Part shown: piece by piece, positions 57,105 through 64,000 of the stretch
Layout: the number at the start of each line of letters is the position of its first letter
How positions within the stretch are numbered: the first letter of the stretch is position 1
Assembly: GCA_020186115.1 (NCBI GenBank)
Contig: WSYJ01000142.1
Span: 620,001 to 684,000 of the forward strand
Direction: 5' to 3'
Length of the DNA stretch: 64,000 bases
Source of the DNA: Histomonas meleagridis
Taxonomy: Eukaryota; Parabasalia; Tritrichomonadida; Dientamoebidae
Position numbers and translations under genes: made by a program
Notes under the pieces: model-generated
What the model saw: the letters and a program-made list of their open reading frames with translations, nothing else
What the model was told of the DNA's origin: nothing
Databases searched by the model: none

Positions 57105-60100
57105 TTATTTATCTGCGTTTTCGTTCATTACCTTATAGCACTCTGCGAATCTTTCCTTATCTTCTTGTGTTAAGTTTGCCAACTGATTTACCCACATCAC
57201 GTCAACCAGTTCTTTACATTCGCACAACATTTCCCAAATTTCTTTTGCGATTGCGATCAAGTCCTTTGGCACTTTTTTCATTTTCATTTTTTCTTTTCTT
57301 ATAATTTTCCTTGCGAATATGTAATACGGCTTTTTCTCTTCTGCGATGCAAATTTTTCTCAACATTTTTAGTAAAGGCTTTAAGTCCAAGTTCAGGACGC
57401 ATTGACCCCATTGTTCTCTTTTCTTGACTCCATCTTTACCTTTTTTCTCAGGCGGTAAAACGGCCTTCAAAGTGTTCATCATTTTCTCCAATTTATTTTT
57501 ATAATTTTTCAACTTCATTATGAAGTATTTATGTTTCGTAAATTTTTCTTTTTTCATTTCTTTTAACGTCGAACAATTTCGTATTGAAGGCAAAGGTTCA
57601 TTTGGTATAAATATATATCGAATAACATAAGATTCTTCCCAATTACATTTAGAATTAATTATGTTATCAGTAAAGAACTCATTAATTTCTAATTGCTCAA
57701 AGTCTTTCCGTAAATATCGTAACTTTAAAAACTGGACAATGTTCAAATTATTATTCAGTTCTAACATTGGCTTATCATCGGCTGTGACGAATTTAATTTG
57801 ATCACATTTCGATGAGATGAAATCATGATATTGTTCAATCGAATTATAATCACGTTCGAACAATTTAATTGCGTTTGTAAACCCTAAAATTTCACGTGGT
57901 TTACCATTCACAAACATATAATTAAACTCAATGTTAGGTACAATATTATCAGATAATGCACTATAACTATCACAAACTAATGAAAACAAATACCCAAGTA
58001 ATGGGAACTCACGTTGATTTTCCAAAAACTCAAACAAATATTCAGTTACATTCGATATTAAAAAATGCAAATTTGCTTTTTGACAATATATCATTGCTTT
58101 TTGTAAATTATCACCTATAGATAATGGCGTAAATAATTCACTTTCTAAGACTAAATAACGTGAATATTCCGGATATTGTGAGATATCTATCGATGGCTCA
58201 TTAAAGATAAATCGAAATGATGAAAATCCTTTTGAAGGAATTCCATCAATAATTTGATTCTTACATTTGAATACTTCCGCTATAAATCCACATAAATGCC
58301 ATTGAGTTACAAATGCTGATGTTATATCATTATTTTGTAAATGTAAATCAACTATATGTTGATAAATACGTCCGCGAATTGATGCAAAGTTTTTATATTG
58401 GCCATATGCTATATCTAAGAACTTATTAATTTGATGATCATGAACTTTCTCACTTGAAGCTTTTGTTAAATCGTCGAATATCTTTTGGAATTTATTACCA
58501 TATGTATTATTTAAATATTTAAAGAAACATATGAAATGTTGTTCTGATAAAACACTATCACAAATAGCATATTCTAATGCAATTGAACATCGTTCACTAC
58601 TTGAATTCGAAATTTTTTGTTCTTCTTCAATTAACCAATTTAAAAATCCGATTGCATAACAACGCGAAGTTTTATAATTGTTTTGTGTGATGGGTACAAC
58701 AGCATTAATTATTTGAGATAATAAAGAAGAATGTTCAACGAATATTAATTTCGTACATTTCGTTATAAAGAATACTAATGAATGATATATACTTTTTAAG
58801 GATTTCTTAACTTGTTTTTTAGATTGAAGTAATTGTATTAATAATTCAAAGATTTTCCCTAATGTATCAATTGGTATATTATTAACTAATTCATAAAATC
58901 GTAAAAATAATAAAATTCGTAAAGTGAATTCTTCAGTATATATAATATCATAACGCATTCCATCTTCTTCATTTTCATTACTATTATTAGTATTAGTATT
59001 TGTGTCTGTTAAACTTTCCGTTGTATTATTACTATCAATATCATCATGATTACATGAGATTTTATCAATCATGTTTTTACTTACAATAATTATTAAGATT
59101 TCAATAAATCGTAATTGATTATCTGCTGATAATATATTATAATATGATAAAAATTGTTTGGGATCACAATCACGTAATATCAACAAAATAAATGATGATA
59201 ATACTGATTTATCATCAAGTTGACTTGTAAATGAATCATAAAATGTGAAAATGATACTTAAAAGTGGGAAAATAACAAAAATGATTTTTCTCGATTGTTT
59301 TAATGTCGAATATTTTTCAATTGTATTCGATAATATAATTAATGCTTCAACTGCATTTGTTATCATATTATTTTCGGTGAATGAAATTGTTAAAGTTTTA
59401 TAGAAATATGATAAAATTGGTACATATGGACTAATCGGTATAACTTTATTCTCTTTTAATTTACATGAATCAATTAATGATTGGATGAAATCATAAGAGT
59501 GGAATAATATATTATATACTATAAAACAATTTGGACATGGTAACTTAGTTACATATTTAAATGCAATTCGATGTACAATTTTATTCGGAAAATACATTTG
59601 TAACATTAATATAAATGATGAAATCGATTCAATTAAATTTATGTTTGTAAATTTCGGATCAATTGTTATACTTTTTAATAACAAATCATTAATTTCTTCT
59701 TCATTAATATAATTCTCGATACACATCGATTTAAACAAGATTAAAAAGAATGGAAATGGTGAAGAACTAATTATCTCTAATGAATCAATTAATTTCTTCG
59801 TATATAAAGTCGTAAAACCTTTTTCACATGAGAAATAATGTTCAATAAATACACGCGTTAATAAATTGTTCTTTGGAAACAATGAAAAAAAATAATTGAA
59901 ATCTAAATTCGTTATTCGTTCATTAGTTAAATTTAACGCAATTAAATATAATGAAATACTCGGATACATCGGGTTCTCAAAATCGGGTAATATTTGATAA
60001 TCATTTTCATTCTCTTCTAAAAGTAATGGTCGAAATGATTTAGGCGGACATACTATAGATGGAAATGAATATTGGAATTGTAAATAATTTTCATTCGATT

Positions 60101-61376
60101 TAAAGAATGAAAGTAATCCTTTGGAATCAAGTTTAATCCGTTCAATACCTGATGGGCGAGAAATTGGATATGATTGTGTAAATACAAGTTTCGACTTTTT
60201 CTTCTTTTCGACATTAACATAAACATCAAATACTAAATAGATTTGTTCTTGATACTTAGGACTTAATAAGAAATTTAATGTGTCTGGAAATGACATACGT
60301 TCATTCCGTAAAGTAATAGATGAAGTAGACCCAGTATCAACAGGTAATGATGAACTTGGTGAGATAAAAGTGGATGAGATCTTTTCAAGTGCTTTACCCG
60401 TATCGTTCATGGATTTCAATGAGACTTTGATGTGCATTGAATCGCGGTTTTTGTGCTTTGAATTTTTCGAATTGAATTCAATTTGAATGCCCGAAACCGT
60501 TAAGAGAGATGATGGATAAAAATAATTGTTTGCTGTAAGCTTAGCAACATTATCAATATTCGGTTCTGATAAAATTTCCGCTGTGAAGCTAACACCAATC
60601 TTAAGGTTCGGCTTTTTAAGAAGATGTTGAGAAATTGAAAGTGATGGATCAAAAGAACACCATGTAGGAGTAATTATATGTTTCCCTTCAATGAGGCTAA
60701 TTGTATATTTACCAATACCAAATGGTTGAACTTCATCTTCTTGATCTGAATTCTTCATATATAGAATGAAAACAAGAATTGGGTTACTGGATTTATTACT
60801 ATTGGACATTGGAAATGGCATCATGACAGATTCAAGAGTTCGTGAATATGCTTCAAATGAATAACTTGATTTGTTAAAAAGAACACGAACCGTTTCAGTA
60901 AAAGGACCATTTTTAAAAACAAAAAACTCCATAACTGCCATGTTAAATGAAATAGAACTATTTTCATAGTTGGTTGATAGGAGATGTAGATATTTGATCG
61001 TTGAAGTAGTTGAAAAAGTTAAATATTTGTAAACATCACCTTCATCAATAGAACATATGACAGGGTTTGGATCATATGAAATTTTGCTTGTTGGTTTATT
61101 TAATTCTTTGGCAAATTTTTGAATTGATTCTTGGCTTTTTTTGTCAAGTTCTTGAAATGATGTAATATCTTCACCACAAACAAGTGATTGTTTGTGGATT
61201 TGATTTATTTGCTTTTTTTCAGGAATTGATAACGATGAAAATTTGCCTTGATTAAGATGTTCAAGCCATGGAATATCCATTAACTCGTATTGCGATAAAG
61301 AATGTAGACGAAGGGAATTATCTGTTTGGATAATCTTGAAGGTAGAATCTGATTTCTTTTGTTTTTTGTTATCCAT
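57105..61376 (-). CDS. DOCK-family guanine nucleotide exchange factor
   Basis: A 1,423-residue protein. About residues 280-430 look like a DHR-1 C2 domain (NNYFYPSSLLTVSGIQIEFN), followed by a long helical region, an Asn/Thr-rich insert near 790-805, and a DHR-2 domain at about 960-1400 (QYKNFASIRGRIYQHIVDLH; KPREILGFTNAIKLFERDYN; then the C-terminal catalytic lobes). The DHR-2 domain activates Rho/Rac-family GTPases. The Lys-rich C-terminus may be membrane-directed. The start is supported by AAACCGTTAAA at 61386-61396, 9 nt upstream. Subfamily (A-D or zizimin) cannot be given. Confidence 0.8.
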   Translation of the reverse strand: MDNKKQKKSDSTFKIIQTDNSLRLHSLSQYELMDIPWLEHLNQGKFSSLSIPEKKQINQIHKQSLVCGEDITSFQELDKKSQESIQKFAKELNKPTSKISYDPNPVICSIDEGDVYKYLTFSTTSTIKYLHLLSTNYENSSISFNMAVMEFFVFKNGPFTETVRVLFNKSSYSFEAYSRTLESVMMPFPMSNSNKSSNPILVFILYMKNSDQEDEVQPFGIGKYTISLIEGKHIITPTWCSFDPSLSISQHLLKKPNLKIGVSFTAEILSEPNIDNVAKLTANNYFYPSSLLTVSGIQIEFNSKNSKHKNRDSMHIKVSLKSMNDTGKALEKISSTFISPSSSLPVDTGSTSSITLRNERMSFPDTLNFLLSPKYQEQIYLVFDVYVNVEKKKKSKLVFTQSYPISRPSGIERIKLDSKGLLSFFKSNENYLQFQYSFPSIVCPPKSFRPLLLEENENDYQILPDFENPMYPSISLYLIALNLTNERITNLDFNYFFSLFPKNNLLTRVFIEHYFSCEKGFTTLYTKKLIDSLEIISSSPFPFFLILFKSMCIENYINEEEINDLLLKSITIDPKFTNINLIESISSFILMLQMYFPNKIVHRIAFKYVTKLPCPNCFIVYNILFHSYDFIQSLIDSCKLKENKVIPISPYVPILSYFYKTLTISFTENNMITNAVEALIILSNTIEKYSTLKQSRKIIFVIFPLLSIIFTFYDSFTSQLDDKSVLSSFILLILRDCDPKQFLSYYNILSADNQLRFIEILIIIVSKNMIDKISCNHDDIDSNNTTESLTDTNTNTNNSNENEEDGMRYDIIYTEEFTLRILLFLRFYELVNNIPIDTLGKIFELLIQLLQSKKQVKKSLKSIYHSLVFFITKCTKLIFVEHSSLLSQIINAVVPITQNNYKTSRCYAIGFLNWLIEEEQKISNSSSERCSIALEYAICDSVLSEQHFICFFKYLNNTYGNKFQKIFDDLTKASSEKVHDHQINKFLDIAYGQYKNFASIRGRIYQHIVDLHLQNNDITSAFVTQWHLCGFIAEVFKCKNQIIDGIPSKGFSSFRFIFNEPSIDISQYPEYSRYLVLESELFTPLSIGDNLQKAMIYCQKANLHFLISNVTEYLFEFLENQREFPLLGYLFSLVCDSYSALSDNIVPNIEFNYMFVNGKPREILGFTNAIKLFERDYNSIEQYHDFISSKCDQIKFVTADDKPMLELNNNLNIVQFLKLRYLRKDFEQLEINEFFTDNIINSKCNWEESYVIRYIFIPNEPLPSIRNCSTLKEMKKEKFTKHKYFIMKLKNYKNKLEKMMNTLKAVLPPEKKGKDGVKKREQWGQCVLNLDLKPLLKMLRKICIAEEKKPYYIFARKIIRKEKMKMKKVPKDLIAIAKEIWEMLCECKELVDVMWVNQLANLTQEDKERFAECYKVMNENADK

Positions 61377-61821
61377 TTTTTGCGGAAACCGTTAAAGATG
61401 AACTATTTCATAAACTATTGAAAATAAATATCAAATAAACTTATGTGTTAAATGTAATAACTTAATATAAAATTATGAATGTTATTGGCTGAGAAAATTT
61501 ATCACTTGATTTTCTATGAAAACCTGTAAAAATTTTGAAAATGTTATTAAAAAAATATTTTTTAAATTTCAAATTTTTTTAAAAATATATAAATATAAAT
61601 TAAAAGCAATTGAAACAGCTTCGCCTAGCTAAAATCTTTGAACTTCAATGGAAGGCATACATATCTAAATATGAATATATTCGAACAAAAAAATTGGCTA
61701 AATTAGATTATCTTAAGAAGTAAAATGATTAAAACTATGAGTTAATTTATTTTATAAACAAAAGAGAGCTTACAATGATAATAAAAGTCCGATTTAAGAA
61801 AATAAAATTAAAACATGTTCA
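61377..61821. other. Intergenic upstream of the DOCK gene
   Basis: Motif B (61386-61396) is the only recognised element. AT-rich. Confidence 0.5.
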
Positions 61822-62625
61822 TCACAAGCGCTTAAAGCGCTTACGTGCATACTCATCCAATGCACTAACGTTGCAAATTTTGGTGAATACATTATCTTTG
61901 TGTGTCAATAAATGGGAATGATCAAAATCAATACCTGCAAGACCCAACTGAGAAACTAAAGAAGCGGCCTCGCTTGGGCTTACTTCTACAAATCCATATG
62001 TTGAAAAAAAGCTCTGCCGATGGAATAATGAACTATCTTTATGTTTGAATCCAAAAAGTCTCGAAAATACCGTTTCGTCAACCCTTATCACATAGTCAGT
62101 AATCCATTCTACTCCAAGAAATTCTGCATAAAATGGATCATCAGAAGATATCAATAGGGCATTATACAGTTTCTGATAAAAATGACAATTAGGATCATTT
62201 CGTCTTCTAAAGTAGTTCCTTACAAGGTCTCCAAATGTGACTTCTTCGTCATTCCAATATGAATATGGAATGAAACCAAGTGACTTTGGATTGAACCTTA
62301 CATCTTTATCATTACAAAGTGTTATAAATTCATTGTCACTAACAGTTAAAAGTGGTTGGATAAGAGGAGTTGGTGATGATTTCTGTTTTTTGATATGATT
62401 TTTTGAAAGTGGAAGAACAGGTGGCTTTATAGACTCCTCTAAAAATGGTAGCGATGCTTTTGGCCGATGAGATATAGTTACATTGAAAGTATCATTTCGA
62501 ATGATAGATTTATTTGGATTAATATTCTCGATATTGAAATCAATAAAACTAGAAGCATTTACATGGAATTGTATAGGCTCACTAAAGTCAATTGGGGAAG
62601 AGAAGTCATTGGTTTGAAGGAACAT
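61822..62625 (-). CDS. IBD-like DNA-binding protein
   Basis: A 267-residue protein with a disordered, Pro/Ser/Asn-rich N-terminal half. Residues about 150-225 (FYQKLYNALLISSDDPFYAE to SFFSTYGFVEV) have the spacing of the trichomonad initiator-binding domain seen in the pseudogene at 3710-4924: F..K...ALL, G.W..D, a helix, then S..R..F..GF. This is a pattern match, not a calculated alignment. The domain would bind promoter DNA as a winged helix. The C-terminus ends RKRFKRL, which may be a nuclear localisation signal. GACACTTTT lies upstream at 62746-62754. Confidence 0.65.
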   Translation of the reverse strand: MFLQTNDFSSPIDFSEPIQFHVNASSFIDFNIENINPNKSIIRNDTFNVTISHRPKASLPFLEESIKPPVLPLSKNHIKKQKSSPTPLIQPLLTVSDNEFITLCNDKDVRFNPKSLGFIPYSYWNDEEVTFGDLVRNYFRRRNDPNCHFYQKLYNALLISSDDPFYAEFLGVEWITDYVIRVDETVFSRLFGFKHKDSSLFHRQSFFSTYGFVEVSPSEAASLVSQLGLAGIDFDHSHLLTHKDNVFTKICNVSALDEYARKRFKRL

Positions 62626-62930
62626 GTTTAAATATTACGAAATTGACGTTGGAAATTTTGAATGCAAAAATCAAACAGAGGGCTCTCAAATAATGAATTA
62701 ATATTTCGGTTAGATCAATCGTAACGTACTGACTGTATAGAAAGCGACACTTTTCAGAAGAAGTCGATAATTTTTCAAGATTTTTTATTTGATGTGAAAA
62801 TAATTTACTAAAACTCAAACAAAATAATTAACATATTTTTTTAGGAATCAAAGGAAATTTTTTAAGGAACAATCTAAATTTTTCTGCTGAAAGTTATTCA
62901 CCCAAAAACACTATAAATATTATCGGTTAA
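62626..62930. other. Intergenic with promoter motifs
   Basis: GACACTTTT (62746-62754) and CGTAACGTACTG near 62720-62731 are upstream of the leftward gene. ATCGGTTAAA (about 62922-62931) precedes candidate RNA C. Confidence 0.45.
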
Positions 62931-63016
62931 ATGTCAATTTGACAAGAATTTGCAGCTGGGAGCTCAGCCGATCAAAAAGTATACAAATGAGTGTCATAAT
63001 GACACTCATCTTTTTT
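62931..63016 (+). ncRNA. Candidate structured RNA C
   Basis: Three hairpins in a row: TGTCA/TGACA (62932-62944), GCTG/CAGC with a 6-nt loop (62955-62968) and a perfect 11-bp stem ATGAGTGTCAT/ATGACACTCAT (62987-63009), followed by T6 at 63011-63016. A motif B-like ATCGGTTAAA is immediately upstream. About 85 nt with no coding frame. The A-box-like string GGGAGCTCAG suggested a tRNA, but the T arm and acceptor pairing are missing. The pattern is that of a Pol III transcript, but the family is unknown. Confidence 0.4.
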
Positions 63017-63191
63017 AGAATAAATAGTTTTATCTTCGTTTACCATGGATATATTCGCATGCAAAGTGATATATAATATAGCCATTCATTATTGATATTA
63101 TATATTAATAAGATAAAGCTAGAAAAATTATATTTATCGAAAAATTGAAATTTTTATATTGTATAGGAAATAAAGTTAAGAAACTTCAAAA

Positions 63192-63461
63192 ATGTTTTTG
63201 TTTATTGGATTGTTATTAAGGTGGGAGCACCTCGCAGATCCACCTAAAAAAGAGCCTGTTCCAAATGTTTATGTTGGACAAAGAGTTTATGTTTCAGGCA
63301 CACTTTATTATACTTCATATTGTGATCCAGGAGATGACCGTGGAACTGTTAACGGATATTACTATGTCATGAAGTATGTAGAAGGCAGAAGAGCACCAAT
63401 TTGCATTAGCAGTGATGGCAGTGGTTACACAGGTTGGGTTAAAGAATCTGCAATCAGATAA
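63192..63461 (+). CDS. SH3b-like small secreted protein, bacterial type
   Basis: An 89-residue protein. A possible leader (MFLFIGLLLRW) is followed by VYVGQRVYVSGTLYYTSYCD and GRRAPICISSDGSGYTGWVK, the pattern of bacterial SH3b-type domains found in phage and bacterial peptidoglycan hydrolases. No catalytic domain (NlpC/P60, lysozyme or amidase) is attached. Trichomonads are known to have laterally acquired NlpC/P60 peptidoglycan hydrolases with SH3 domains, so this may be a detached cell-wall-binding module. No promoter motif A or B is seen close by. It could be a gene fragment. Confidence 0.6.
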   Translation: MFLFIGLLLRWEHLADPPKKEPVPNVYVGQRVYVSGTLYYTSYCDPGDDRGTVNGYYYVMKYVEGRRAPICISSDGSGYTGWVKESAIR

Positions 63462-64000
63462 GTAAAAAATTAATTTTCCGATTTTTGGAACAATTATTTA
63501 TCAAATGAAACCTTTAATCACGTTAACACTTAGACAAGTCCTGTTGTTCTCGAATTTCCGAGTAGAACCACAAAATCAACTCAAAGCAAATTCGATACAT
63601 GTAAATTATATAAAATTGTGAGTTCGAAAATTTTTAGCCTGTCAAAAACATGTGCAATTGGAGAAATCAAATCAAAAATAGTTTTTTATTTACACAATCA
63701 TATGAATAGATATGCGCACTTGTTTCACGATTTACTATAAACATAACATTCAATTCTTTAGTGAAGATTATTTGCATCAGTTATTATATTCGGTTCGAGG
63801 TTCATTTACAATTTTAATATCATTGAAAGAACATGTAATACTGTTTCTCTTATATATGCACGTATTTTGGTGAGCAAAAGTCTATGACATAACCAAATAA
63901 ATTTGATTAAATGGTAAAACCACATTGTTATCATTAATTGCAAAATTCAGGAGTAATATATTCTGGATTTTGTTCACCTGTCTAAGCATTTTGTAATGAA
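63462..64000. other. Intergenic, AT-rich, to the window end
   Basis: No supported gene or structured RNA was seen. Confidence 0.45.

Overview
The window looks like nuclear DNA of a parabasalid protist (a trichomonad); the low GC content and gene families fit Tritrichomonas foetus or a close relative. The main reasons are long, apparently intron-free genes in AT-rich DNA, BspA-like LRR surface proteins, an ankyrin/DUF3447-type family with many decayed copies, proteins resembling the trichomonad initiator-binding protein IBP39, and a mariner element of the size of T. vaginalis Tvmar1. The species is inferred, not proven. Intergenic stretches are short, and many gene pairs are divergent around about 70-170 bp of shared promoter DNA.

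Layout. 1-10 kb: a truncated disordered protein, a decayed ankyrin array, a small coiled-coil protein, an IBP39-like pseudogene, a coiled-coil protein, an Atg18/WIPI protein and a bromodomain-NET protein. 10-18.3 kb: a DUF1015 protein, two divergent candidate structured RNAs, a decayed ankyrin copy, a tail-anchored helical protein, a GH1 glycosidase and an ARM protein. 18.7-26.5 kb: a 1,901-residue helical-repeat protein and a GHL10-type surface protein. 27.3-31 kb: a broken BspA gene and two Rho-like GTPase copies flanking an eIF4E-like gene. 31.4-38 kb: a Tex261/Svp26 protein, proteasome alpha-2, a CK2-like pseudokinase, two small proteins, ribosomal uS11 and an EFHC1/Rib72-type DM10 protein. 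38-44 kb: a complete but broken mariner element, a decayed tyrosine recombinase, and an ankyrin gene whose last repeats are separated by 20-bp minisatellite spacers. 44-64 kb: ribosomal eL43, exosome Rrp40, a TKL-type kinase, a C2-TerD fusion, Rad23, an ARM protein, a large BspA protein, a DOCK-family GEF, an IBD-like DNA-binding protein and a small SH3b-like protein.

Regulation. Three short motif classes recur just upstream of start codons. Motif A is AAAAGTGAC/GC (either strand). Motif B is AAACCGTTWA (either strand, a Myb-site-like sequence). The third is WACGATAG. Motif B often lies 5-60 bp from an ATG and was used to choose starts at 7183, 16915 and 24459. The two ribosomal-protein genes instead share GGTTTGGYCSTCCTTTT ending 5 nt before the ATG.

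The most unusual structure is at 42167-43342. In-frame ankyrin units of 81 or 84 bp alternate with AT-rich spacers of 106, 226, 206, 126 and 86 bp, each exactly 6 + 20n bp, always at the same point of the repeat. Decayed paralogues elsewhere in the window have unrelated spacers at the same point.
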